From the NCBI GenBank assembly GCA_964030475.1, contig CAXIPT010000007.1, positions 4,607,607 through 4,671,606 of the forward strand: 64,000 nucleotides of DNA, read 5' to 3'. Each line of letters begins with the position of its first letter. The stretch's first letter is position 1. The notes under the pieces are model-generated. The model was not told the DNA's origin. It was given only the letters and a program-made list of their open reading frames with translations, and searched no databases. The stretch is from Tethya wilhelma. Lineage: Eukaryota > Porifera > Demospongiae > Tethyida > Tethyidae. The position numbers and the translations under genes are program-made. Positions 1 to 10,899 of this stretch are shown here, piece by piece.

Positions 1-77
<77 letters not shown>
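1..77. repeat. (TG)n microsatellite at the window edge
   Basis: Uninterrupted TG repeat from the first base to about 77. It lies in the intron upstream of the first visible STRA6-like exon. The open frames through it are artefacts of the repeat. Confidence 0.98.
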
Positions 78-79
<2 letters not shown>

Positions 80-134
80 ATTTTGTGTTGCAATAACCAC
101 TCCTATTTAATGGCTATTATTATTTCTTTGCCAG

Positions 135-1269
135 ATATTCAGTACCCCCTGCGCTACCTGGCAGCTGTTGTGGTCATGTTCTTTGCTGCCTACAATGTAA
201 GCACAATAGCACTGATCTTAGAACTCCAACAGTACTAAAATATGTTGAGTTTGTAAGAACTGAAAATCTTTTAGCTCAGTCTACTTTTCAATTGTTTCGA
301 TCCCCTTTCGCCCATCTAACAATTTCCATCCAATAATTTTCCCTCCCTTATGCTTCTAGCTCACACTAATCTCTACTGGGTACCTCCTCTCTGAGCTACC
401 CAAGATCTTGGAAACTGTTACAAGAGTTGAAGACTCAGCTAGGATGGCCTTTGACCTCATCCCTGACAACACGTCTCTTGCCTACAATGTGTCTGCCATT
501 GTCATCACTGTGATTGACATTGTGCAAGAGTCAGCACTGGCATTGAATAGTGAGTATGCAGGCATGCATGTATGTATGTATGTATGTATGTATGTATGTA
601 TGTATGCTTGCTTGCGGTTGTATTTGTATGATGTCATTATGATGTAATATGTTTTCCTTGCAGTTGTTTTGCCAACTGGTCCACTTGTTGCATTTGTCTT
701 CAACATTGTCCTATTGGTGAATATGGTGGTTCGGGTCCAGTGAGTTTATGTGTTTACTGTAGCCTCGTCTCCAGACCCCTCCCTCTTTTCCTGGTTGGAG
801 GGGCCTGGGGACAAGCCTACCAAAAATTAATATCAGTATTATCATCATGGAAACTATGTTGGTATTATGATAATCATACTTTATCTCATTTAAATACTGA
901 TATGCAGGGTGCCCACCCTTGTTCTGCTACGTACAATTACATGAATGTCTTGTAAAATGACATCGTAAATTGCATGCTTGAACAAACAAGCACTCATGTA
1001 CTGTACATGACATTGTACTATGTACCTATTGTCTTTCATTGCAGTGTCCATCTGAAGCAACAAGCTAGAGGCGACTTATCATTTCTACCAGAGAAAATAT
1101 CGTCACCAGCTTATCGACTGGTAAGGTGTGGATATATGACATTGTACTTGTGATAAATTAACATTATTATTCTCATGACTGTGCGCATAATACAGGTTCA
1201 GTCAATACAGTACTTGGGGTACCAGATTGCTTACTTTGTGTGGGGTAAGCACACACACGCATGCACGCA

Positions 1270-1322
<53 letters not shown>

Positions 1323-2847
1323 CATGGATAGTGGTCGTGTTGGTAGTATGGGTGGCTGGTCTCTGCTGTTTCGTGATCTACGAATTCGGAAGATTTCACG
1401 CAGGAAGGACCATTGAAGTCATTTCAACATTGATGTAAGAGCTACTAGGAAACTGCAAAATTATTTGAAAAAACTGTAACTGCATGTTTGACTTTTTCTT
1501 TCATACAGTATTCCTCTTCTGTACTCGTTCGTGATCTACTACATCCAGCTCATCTTTTGTAAGCTGATATTTGTAGGAGACACCAACAACAAACACGTTG
1601 TCATCAACAACCTGTAAGGAAATGAAGGGTGGCTAGTTTGCTGTATTGCATTGATGTTATAGTAATCCAGTCATATTTGGTGCATGGTGGAGTAAAAGAA
1701 TTTGTAGTCTAAACTGCATTGAGTCAGCACAAGGATTTTTATTATAAACCTGATCTTGAGTAAAGCATTTTGCATTTTACGGATAAATTAATCTCTTTTT
1801 GATTTCGATCTCCCTATCATGTTTTGATCATTGCTCAACTCCTCTCAATATCTCTTGTTGCATGCAGACGGCTCTTTCACTGGTTTACCTATTTCTTGCT
1901 GTTTCAAAATCTCGTGGTTGGTATCACCTCGGCGTTTCTTCGCATTCTATACTCCCTACTATTTGGAGTCCTCCTTCTCTTTCGTTTGGACCGCGTGGTT
2001 CTCATGAAGGGGTTTGAAAGATTCGACAAGGGACACAAGACGTACATTGCCTTTCTCATAATAGAACACACCCTCAACAACCCAGTCCTCAACGTCTTTG
2101 TGGAGCTACTGAGAACAGCTGTACCATTGCCGTCTGAAAGAGCTGAGTCAGCAGATAACAAACAGCGACCCCTCTCGGAAATCATCCACAATCTCCAAAT
2201 AGAGACTGCTAGTGAGTTAGCTACTATGAGTTGTATTTGAGCCATCTTCATTTTTTCTTTTTTTTAATTTTTTTTATTGTTGTTGTTGTCTTTCTTGCTT
2301 CCTTCATGCAGTGTCTCACTATCCTCGTGTCTCTAAGCAGGCTTACAATCGATGGAAAGTGGCTTATACTCTGTTACGAAATCCCAGTTTACAGAAACTC
2401 ACTGCCACACAGATAAGTAATGAGAAAGAACTCGAAAAGGAAAAAATTCGTCAGTGGAAAGCTTTGCGAAGACAAAGAAAACAGTCTGACAACAAAGCCA
2501 ACGATTCAGATGTGTTTGAAACAACTGCTGACACAGCACTGGCAATAGAGCCGTACAACAGACTCAGTCCAGATATATCAACCTTCAAACAGAACTCCTT
2601 GGACAAGGAGACACAAAGAGAAGAAGAGAATGGTTCTTGGGGTAAGGACGTTGAAGATGATGGAATTAAACTACCAGAGATCGAATCTCAAGGTATGAAA
2701 GACTATATTATACCTGCTAAAATTTGTTTGTTATAATACTGTCCATTTTGTTGATGCACACTGTACACAGAGGAAGAGGTACAGGTAAAAGAAACAGCAA
2801 CTGATCTATCCACTCATGAAGTTCAACATAAAGTCACAGCAATCTAG
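135..2847 (+). CDS. stra6-like: STRA6-like multi-pass membrane receptor, 3' part
   Basis: Related to STRA6, the plasma-membrane receptor that takes retinol from its carrier protein. Exons fitted by splice sites and frame: 135-196, 360-549, 664-739, 1045-1120, 1196-1244, 1323-1434, 1509-1613, 1868-2211, 2312-2692 and 2771-2847 (stop TAG). The 5' end lies outside the window. Several hydrophobic segments are visible (for example around 1323-1434 and 1868-2000). Family signatures are the segment RLDRVVLMKGFERFD followed by a HT-Y-FL-IE stretch and NPVLNVFVELL, and the tail segment WKVAYTLLRNPSLQ, which matches the conserved WGLAYTLLHNPTLQ-like end of vertebrate STRA6. The tail after it is acidic and lysine-rich, with no domain I recognise. 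It converges with the TRIM-like gene, 202 bases between stops. The ligand in this animal is unknown. The family call is firm; orthology to STRA6 rather than a STRA6-like paralogue is not. Confidence 0.85.
567..606. repeat. (TGTA)n microsatellite
   Basis: Tetranucleotide repeat in the intron after the second visible STRA6-like exon. Confidence 0.95.
760..819. mobile_element. short foldback element
   Basis: A 60-base foldback whose arms begin tagcctcgtc and end gacaagccta, with GC-rich stems of the ccctccctc / gaggggcctgg type. The same design recurs at 47269-47343. It lies in a STRA6-like intron. Confidence 0.6.
1249..1322. repeat. (CA)n microsatellite next to a splice acceptor
   Basis: A CA repeat that runs directly into the acceptor AG at 1321-1322, so the repeat supplies the 3' end of the intron before the exon at 1323. 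Confidence 0.9.
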
Positions 2848-3049
2848 ATCGTGAGAACTGAAAGTTAAATTTTATTTTCACATTATAAACATACAAAACT
2901 TTTCAATCAAAAATTTTTGTACAAATTATTACAGAAATTTTATTATATACACAGCTCATGTTTTGGGCAGGTCATTACTAAACTCATGCATGCATGGTAT
3001 AGTTATGGCATTTTGAATCCAGAGATCATGAAGCTATACCACAAATTTT

Positions 3050-4470
3050 TCAAGAGTATGCTGCTGATTTTCTCCTCTTAGCTGGTGGTAGATCTCCCTC
3101 TTCAACAGATCCATTCAAAATGGACTGGCTATGGTCGACCTGAGATCTGTCAGTGTTACTGCTGCAGTCATTAGTGACCTCGAGCTGATCACCAGTCCTC
3201 ACAAAGGTCAATTTACCAAGGTTCCCCAGCGTGTTGAAGACTTCAAGGTTTGGTAGCTGCACAGAGATGCTGGGAAGAGGTTCACCAGGCTGTGCAGATG
3301 ATGGAGCCATGTCTGCTTTTGAGACAACTGAGAGGAGTTGAGACTTGAGTGCACTGACGCTTCCTAGTGCTTCTTGGGATGGTAGGGACTGCCAGCTGGT
3401 GAATTGAGACAATCCTTGCTGCACGTCATGACACTGCTTCTGGATGGAACTGGATGCATGCATTAGAGAGAGGGGGAGTGATTAACAATAATTACAGGAT
3501 TATACATTATTAAGCCTCATGAACTATGTAGGCCAGTGCTTTTTTCTAGCCTGGCCTTCCTCATATTTAGAGTGGAATTCGGAAACGTTCATGTTTATTT
3601 TGTCCGCAGTACATACCTCATTTTCTCATCCACTGAACTACTCAAGTCATTGGTGTGCATGTTCAACTCTTTCAACATCATCTCTTTCTGCCGATGCAAG
3701 ACTGCTTCGATTTGAGAATAAAAATCGTTCACAACTTTTGTCACATGGTTCTCTTGCGTCTTGAGCAGTTTCTGTTCATCGCTTAACAGCTGAACTTGAC
3801 GTTCTAGCTCAGCTGCTTTGCTTGAAACTTTTCTCTTGACTTCTTTCAACGATATCTCCACTTGTTCACGAGCTTCATCCATATGTTTGCAATCGTGTGT
3901 CCTGTGTTCTCCGTGATAAGCACAGTAGATGCAAACCAAGGTCTGATCAGTGAAGCAGAAGTAGTTTTTATCGTGTTGATGTGTTGTGCAGAAGTGTTTA
4001 GATTTCGGAATGACATTGCCGATGAGTTGAATCATCGAAAAGTTTGGAGACCATAGGCTTTCATCCATCAAACTCACATGATTTACATCACACATTGTGC
4101 AGTGCACAGATTTTTTAGAGTCAGCCGATTTGGAATGGCTCTTCTGAAGACAATCTGTGATAGATGGAAGAAGAGATGATTTTAATGGCAAATTTGATGA
4201 AGAAAAATGCATAATTTTATACTAATGATACCATATTCTTATTAATCAAAATATTTATGGCCAGCATCAATGTCATTCATTGACAACATGAAGGTACAAA
4301 TACGCACGCATGCATAGCTAGCTCTCTAGACAAACTGATGCATCAAATAAAATCTACACTCATACGTTTATACCTAGACAGAACGTGTGTCCACATTTCA
4401 GGATCATGGGCTGCTTGTTTCCTTGAGTGTGAAATGGATTGTTGCAAAGAGGACAGCTCATTCCAGCCAT
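3050..4470 (-). CDS. TRIM-type RING/B-box/coiled-coil protein
   Basis: Probable E3 ubiquitin ligase of the tripartite-motif class. Exons on the minus strand: 4470-4374 (ATG at 4470-4468), 4154-3617 and 3449-3050 (stop), about 345 residues. The RING is split by the first intron. Exon 1 gives CPLC and KCGHTFCL; the splice adds a D-C pair; exon 2 closes with CTMC, completing a C3HC4 pattern. Exon 2 also holds a perfect B-box type 2 pattern (C-x2-H-x7-C-x7-C-x2-C-x5-H-x2-H) beginning CTTHQHDKNYFC, then a long Glu/Lys/Gln coiled coil. The last exon ends in a basic PPAKRRK motif and has no SPRY, NHL or filamin domain that I can see. A near-identical copy of exon 1 lies at 9947-10043. The start codon is two bases from a single-N join at 4472, so the promoter side may be misassembled. 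The ubiquitin-ligase role follows from the family. Confidence 0.85.
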
Positions 4471-4471
4471 C

Positions 4472-4472
4472 N
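4472..4472. other. single-N assembly join
   Basis: One undetermined base just upstream of the TRIM-like start codon. Near-identity to the copy of the RING exon at 9947-10043 stops at this base. Confidence 0.9.
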
Positions 4473-5189
4473 GAAATTCAGCATCAAAATTATTAATGTA
4501 CCAAATATCAAGACATCTGAGCCAAGAAGCCTAAGCTAAACTGAAAATGGCCCAGTTGACTATCTTACTAGCCAGCATAGGATTCCTTGTTTCATTAGTG
4601 TCAGCACAAACATACAGTATAGTACCAGACCATACCTCCTGTCAAACTGAGACCACACCCACTGATAGTGAATTACTTTCTGTCAGACCCACTGACCACA
4701 CCTACTCGGATAAAGCCTTGTTTGACTCTAACTCAATACATCCTGCTTCGGTCCCTGGCTACTACAAATGACTCTAACATTACCCTGATCTTTGAGCCTG
4801 GTCATCACATTCTTGGTTCTCGTCTTCAGATACAAAATGTCAACAAACTTACTTTACAAGTTGAGCCTACAAACTCCTCCCTTGTTTCAGTTGCTATAGT
4901 AACATGCACACTAAATTGTGCAGGCTTTGATTTTGAGGCCATATCTGAGGTCAGCGTTAGTGATCTAGAGTTCAGAGGCTGCCGTGAGAACTCAGTGAAA
5001 TTAGTAGACCAATTGAAGATGGAGGACTGTAGATTTCAAGATGGACATGGAATAGAATTAAGGAATGTCATGAATACAACTTTTAAGAACGGCTCTTTTA
5101 TCTCTCTCAATGCATTTAGAGAGACTAAGGAACCATCGAGGGAAGTAGATGTACTATCAGGAGGAGCCATTGTTGCCTTTAGCAGTGAT

Positions 5190-6200
5190 ATCAGTGTTAT
5201 TGAATGCTTCTTTGAAAGAAATCATGCAATTGATGGTGGTGCAATATGGACAGACAGTACTATTAGCATTCATGGCAGTGGTTTCAGCAGCAACAGAGCA
5301 GTCTGGAGCGGTGCAGTAGGGACAGTCAGTGGTAGTATTAACATATTTGGTAGTCATTTCAGTAATAACAGAGCTAGTTGGGGTGGTGGTGCAATAAGCC
5401 TGACAGACAGAGGTAGTACTAGTATACATGGTAGTGATTTCAGTAACAACACAGCAGTCATGGGGGGTGGTGCAATATGGACAGACGATGGTAGTATTAC
5501 CATACATGATAGTGATTTCAGTAGTAATAGAGCTGACTTAAACGGTGGTGCGATATGGATAGACAGTGGCAGTATTATCATATATGACTGTGATTTCAGA
5601 CGTAATGCAGCTGGCTATCATGGTGGTGCAATATGGATATGGAGAGGAAATATTAGCATAAAGGAGAGTAATTTCAGTAGTAACAGAGCAGACTATCACG
5701 GTGGTGCATTACTGACATGGAGTGGGAATATTAGCATACATGACAGTGATTTCAGTAGCAACACAGCAGGTGGTGGTGGTAATGGTGGTGCAATATGGAC
5801 ATGGAATGGCAGTGTTAGCATGTATAATAGTGGTTTCACTAACAACAGAGCTGATAAAAGCAGTGGTGCAATATGGACAAACAGTGGTAGTATTGGCATA
5901 TATGGGAGTGTTTTTAGCAGCAACACGGCACATAGTGGTGATGGTGGTGCAATATTGACAGATAGTGGTAACCTTGATATACACAATAGTGATTTCTCTA
6001 ACAACACAGCTAGTTCTGGTGGTGTAATATGGACAAACAGCGGTATTAGCATAAAAGGTAGTGTCTTCATCAGAAACACAGCCCTCAAAGATGGTGGCGT
6101 ACTCTTCCTTGGCAGTGCTACTGATAGTGTCAATGAAATCAACAACAGTATCTTGAACCATAACTATGCAGCTAATGAAGGGGGTGCAATTTATGCCCAG
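5190..6200 (+). repeat. tandem coding repeats of the beta helix
   Basis: Degenerate 75-84 base units encoding GGAIW, SGSISIHGSDF and FSNNTA-type segments. They are the DNA basis of the beta-helix ectodomain. They also create long open frames on the minus strand that are not genes. Confidence 0.85.
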
Positions 6201-7030
6201 TCCAGAACCATTAGCTTAAATGGTCTCCTTCAAATCAAAAACAATTCAGTTTTGTCTGAGGGAGGAGGAATCTATGCTATTAATACTACAATAAAACTAA
6301 CTGGAGGTCTGCTTGAGTTTATTGAAAACAGAGCTGAGAAAGGAGGTGGAATTTACTTGGAATCAGATTCTAAAGTTCGTTTGATAAAGTTTGTACCAGA
6401 GTGTTATAATGCTCACCATAATCCTCATTGCACAAAACAATTAATGTCAAGTCTTAGACTGTACTTTACAAATAACTCAGCTGAATATGGTGGAGCACTT
6501 TATATCTCTGATGATACATTAGAGTCGACTAATGAATGCTTCTTTCAAGATTTAGCCTCACATAATGTGAGCTACCCTGACCTAATTGTTCAAAATACAT
6601 TCTTCGCTAATAACTCTGCTAGTGTATTAGGTGCATCAATATTTGGAGGTCTGTTAGACAGATGTACAGTCAATCCTAGTGCACAGGTGTTCAACATGTA
6701 CCAGAATACCTATACTAATGCAACATCATATCTAAGACAAATTACAAATCTCAGAACCAATGCTAATCTACAGTCAGAAATATCATCAGAACCAGTTCGT
6801 GTGTGCTTATGTACAAATGATCAACTGGATTGTGAGAACCCTTCAATAACATATACATTCCAGAGATCATCTCAATTGTCAACAAGTTTAAATGTATCAA
6901 TAGTTGCTGTAGATCAAGTCAGAAATCCAGCTCCAGCTTCTGTTAGAGCATTGTCTTCACACCTTATTGGACTTGCTGAAGGGCAGGAAATAAAAAACAC
7001 AACTACAGATTGTACGGAGTTGAACTTTAA

Positions 7031-7307
7031 AGGAACTGTGTCACTATATAAGCGGTGTTTTGTTGCTAAAAATAAAAATAATGACGTTTTGTGACGTTTT
7101 TTATTGATACGCGGGTACCACGTCCGGGAACGTTTGCATACTACTCCGTGTATTGCGCATTTTGCTTTTACTCGCGTAATAGTACTACGTGGTCAGCTGT
7201 TATTACAAGCCTAAGTAGCTCGCGTAATGCGCACTTAATACTGTAAGGTTTCTGTTTACAACCCATTTATAGTAACAAAACACCGCTTATATAGTGACAC
7301 AGTTCCT
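7031..7307. mobile_element. TTAA-flanked MITE in the beta-helix gene
   Basis: A 277-base element with terminal inverted repeats of about 40 bases (outer end aggaactgtgtcactatata, one internal mismatch seen). It is flanked by a TTAA duplication at 7027-7030 and 7308-7311. Element plus one TTAA is 281 bases, and removing it puts the two coding halves back in one frame. TTAA targets are typical of piggyBac-class transposases. There is no internal coding capacity, so it is non-autonomous. Confidence 0.88.
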
Positions 7308-9337
7308 TTAATATATCTTTCCCACGCAATTCAGAAAACATTACGTTAGTTTTGAATCACAAACATCAACTTGAAGAATTAGACTTTGGAATCAACATCA
7401 GTGTTCTGTTTGTTCCCTGCACATGTCCAATTGGCTTCACTGCACATCTATTGCAATACACTTGTAATTGTGAATGCGACCCTTGCCTCTCTAACTACAT
7501 AACTGAGTGTTCTGTTAGTAACTCATCAGTAAAAAGAAGCAACAACGTCTGGGTAAGACACATCACTGAATCCAATCATGACCTTAGTAGCGATCAAAAT
7601 AAAACTCAGTGTCACTACCTTACTTATCCTCATTGCCCATTCGACTACTGCTATCCATCTAGCTCCCCAGTCTGGATTAACCTCAACACACCCAATGGTT
7701 CTGATGCACATTGTGCTTTCAATCGTAGCGGCAAGCTTTGTGGATCTTGTAAGGATGGTCTCAGTCTGTCTTTTGGTAGTTCACGTTGCATGTCTTGCTC
7801 CAACAACTGGCTAGCTCTACTCATTGTCATTGCTCTTGCTGGTGTAGCACTAGTTGCTTTTCTCCTGGTTTTCAATTTGACAGTAGCTGTTGGAACAATC
7901 AATGGCCTCATATTCTATGCCAACATCCTCACAATAAATCGTGCAACATTTTTTCCATTTCGATCTCCCAATTGCTTTACTATCTTCATTGCATGGATCA
8001 ACCTAGACTTTGGCTTTGTGTCTTGCTTCTTTGATGGAATGGATGGCTACCTCAAGGAATGGTTACAGCTTGCTTTCCCAATTTACATCATATTCTTGGT
8101 TACAATGGTGATTATAGGTTGTGAATATTCTACAAGAATTGCTAGACTCTTTACTGGAACAAATCCAGTAGCAACACTAGCTACTCTCATTCTATTTTCT
8201 TATACCAAAAGCCTTCGTGTTATCATAGCTGCATTCTCTTCTGCAACACTGGAGTATCCTGATGGTTCACGAGAAATAGTGTGGCTGATTGATGCAAATA
8301 TACATTTCTTAAAAGGGAAACACATCCCTCTGTTTCTAGCAGCTCTTTTTATTCTCCTGGTAGGAATTGTATACACCTCACTCCTCTTCTCTTATCAGTG
8401 GCTCCTGCGTTGTCCAAATAGGATAGTAAAACTAATCAAAAATGCACATTTTTATCCCTTCATGGATGCTTATCTTGCTCCTTACAATCTCAAACATCGC
8501 TACTGGACTGGACTACTGCTTTTAATTCGTACCTTCTTGTATGTCGTGGCTGCCCTCAATGTCAGTAAAGATCCTGGGAATAACTTTTTATTAATCAACT
8601 GTACACTTGTTTCTCTTTTCCTACTAAAGATGCTACTGCCAGGAAGAATCTACAAGTCATGGCCACTTGATGTACTCGAAACATCATTTATTTTTAACCT
8701 TGTCCTGTTCTCTGTTGGTTCTCTCTACATCAGAGGATTTGGTGTACCAAAAGATCAAGAGTCTGTTGCCTACACTTCAACCAGCATTGTTTTCATCATT
8801 TTCCTAGCCATCTTGACCTATCACACATATGCCTTTGTACTACCAAAGAAAACATGAACCAAACTCGACTCCCTCATCCTCAAAATAAAGCTACAATTTA
8901 CCAAACAAGAACCCATCAATCATGAAATCATTCTAGTTCCTCGTCCTGCAGTCACATACAGTGTGGTGGACCCTGTGCCAACTCAACAAGTACTAGAAAA
9001 TATGGAGAAGGAAGCAACTGCTAAAAGAGAGAAAGAAGCAACCACAATACTGGAGAATGAGCCAGCCACTAACATAGAGCCACCTTCCACTTCGTTGGAG
9101 GTGCTTGAACAAACCTCAAATGAAAACAATTCCACAAGTGAACTGATTAGTGAATCCACAGAGGAGCTATTTGATGAAACCAAAATGGAAATGGATGAAA
9201 CGCAAAAAGGAGACATTTGCGTCGAGCTGGAGCCAACATTCTCTGAAATTCATCTTGATCCATACATCAGAGACAGTGATGAATTGGGAATGGAGAGGGA
9301 GACTGAAATCAACGACTTTACTGAAATAGCTGACTAG

Positions 9338-9946
9338 TGTCACTTTTAACACACACACACACTAGTCTGTTTTGCTATTTAAGATAGTCCAGACTCTCCT
9401 TCCTGTGCTATAATTTACTAAACTATTTGCCTGTAAACGTATCACACTGTGTACTACATACATACACATATCACTGAAAAAGAAAAGAAAAGAAAGAAAA
9501 AGGCCATACTGACAACTTGAATTAAGATTCAACATCACATTTTGTTTTTCATTCCCTTTCCATTTTAAATATTATTCTTTTGATAGTTTTTATATGCTAG
9601 ATTTTTTTGGTGATAACACTTTGTATTGTATTTATGTCATAATGGGAGATTCAGCACATACTACGTACTGTATGTATGATAAGCAGCAAAACTATACAAA
9701 TCATATTAAAAGTAGTGTGATTAACACACTGATCTAATACTGAATAGCATCTCTGCATGTCTAGATCTAGGACTATAAAAACAAAGCTGAGTTGTTGCTC
9801 AGAGGCTCTCTCTGACAAATTACTAACTGTATGCAAGGCCTAAAACTCACAGAAACTTTTCTGAGCACTCGTACAGAGCACTAGTGGGAAGCAACAATAT
9901 AGCCCCATTTTTGTATAGCCAATGTACTGCATTCTCACAAGTTTAC
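9338..9946. other. AT-rich spacer, no gene seen
   Basis: 3' flank of the beta-helix gene. It is AT-rich with a short purine run at 9478-9503 and no coding exon that I can support. Confidence 0.6.
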
Positions 9947-10726
9947 CTAGACAGAACGTGTGTCCACATTTCAGGATCATGGGCTGCTTGTTTCCTTGAG
10001 TGTGAAATGGATTGTTGCAGAGAGGATAGCTCATTCCAGCCATCAGGACAGTGGTGGTGGTGGTGGTAGGAGCATGAGAGTAGCTCTTCTCCTGTTTCTC
10101 ACTGATTGTTTGAAACCAGTGGCAGGTTATTGACGGTTTTAGATGGCTGTCAGTGGTGAAATGAGTTAGTTACCTTAAAATTGAAAGCTTTGCATGAAAC
10201 TCCAAGGAATCGTCTCTGAGAAAACCTTTCACTGGGTCTACAACATCCTATATACAACATACCCACACGACAAATAAGAACAACATTAACAATAATACCT
10301 TATCAGATTGAACCTACTTTCAGTTTCATAAAGGCACTGAATCCCCAGTCTACGGATGTGGCAGAGAACTTGTGCTCAAAATCTTTATTGGGGAAAAAAG
10401 ACAAACAAACAAACAAACAAATAAAATCAGTATAATAATAAGAAAGTAGACTATACCAGCTCACCTTTTGAAAATGACTTATCAGGGGAATTGTGATTAA
10501 GAAGCTTTACGGTCGCCAACACAGGCATTTTCCAATCCCTACATGTGTACATGTACCATGTGAGCATGACATGATACATAGTAACAGTATTAGGATAATA
10601 ACAGCCCAGTTGACTTACTGAGGTAGAGGTGGAGATTTAGTGACACATTGGACAAATGCTCCAAGGTACTTGCTGGCTTTGGTTCCTTGAGAGTTTGTTA
10701 TGGCATCTTCATTAGCCGCCTAGGAA

Positions 10727-10758
<32 letters not shown>

Positions 10759-10899
10759 GATGCATCTAGCATGCAATATAACAAACCATGAGGTATTTTC
10801 TATGGTAATAAACTTGCTGTAGGCCACTTCAGCAAGTTGGCTGAAGTTTTCAAGCACAAACTGGATTTTTCCTTCAGTGTAAGAAGAGCTGCTCTCCAT
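9947..10899 (-). CDS. USP7-like MATH domain joined in frame to a RING half
   Basis: Minus-strand exons with matching phases: 10899-10783 (ATG; weak GTTATA donor), 10719-10619, 10538-10465, 10382-10318, 10247-10174 and 10146-9947. The first five encode one MATH (TRAF-like) domain closest to the N-terminal substrate-binding domain of USP7. Landmarks are IQFVLENFSQL, YLGAFVQC, VDWGFSAFM and a DPVKGFLRDD segment, in the same order as USP7 (FTVERFSRL, GFFLQC, NDWGFSNFM, DPEKGFIDDD). The sixth exon continues in frame through a linker with six threonines into a near-identical copy of the TRIM-like RING exon, but its first zinc ligand is Tyr (MSYPLC in place of MSCPLC). No ubiquitin protease domain follows. 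The donor after the RING half is in the right phase to splice to the B-box exon at 4154. It may be a chimeric gene, a long gene with the beta-helix gene in its intron, or a truncated duplicate. Confidence 0.65.
10727..10754. repeat. (GT)n microsatellite
   Basis: Short GT repeat in the first intron of the MATH-domain gene. Confidence 0.9.

Larger units (their letters stand above)
4547..9337 (+). pseudogene. beta-helix (Pmp-like repeat) multi-pass membrane protein, interrupted
   Basis: A large, apparently intronless reading frame in pieces. 4547-4771 encodes a signal peptide (MAQLTILLASIGFLVSLVSA). The frame then changes, and 4668-7094 carries a right-handed beta-helix ectodomain with a dozen or more repeats of about 25-28 residues. 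Each repeat has GGAIW/GGAL and FSNNTA/FSSNRA signatures, the GGA(I/L/V) and FxxN motifs that define chlamydial polymorphic membrane protein repeats. After a 277-base MITE (7031-7307) the same protein continues to 8857 with a Cys-rich juxtamembrane segment (CPIGF, CNCECDPC) and about eight or nine hydrophobic helices. An in-frame TGA at 8855-8857 is followed by more than 470 bases of open frame in the same phase, an acidic cytoplasmic tail to the stop at 9335-9337. Function is unknown; a surface adhesion or sensing role is inference. Three interruptions suggest a dead or allelic-null copy, or assembly error for the frame change. Confidence 0.75.

Noticed and set aside
2..238. Open frame beginning in the TG repeat
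   Set aside because: The first half is repeat translation; only 135-196 is an exon of the STRA6-like gene.
5157..6161. Several open frames on the minus strand
   Set aside because: Shadows of the tandem beta-helix repeats; their low-complexity translations mirror the plus-strand units.
4668..7094. Recent gene transfer from Chlamydia
   Set aside because: Only short motifs are shared; the signal peptide, Cys-rich neck and membrane end are not bacterial Pmp-like, and such motifs arise in any beta helix.
8855..8857. Selenocysteine codon
   Set aside because: No SECIS-like hairpin that I can see in the 3' region and no Cys/Sec context; a nonsense change is simpler.
7352..8857. Separate G-protein-coupled receptor
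   Set aside because: It is the continuation of the beta-helix protein once the MITE is recognised; no GPCR family motif seen.
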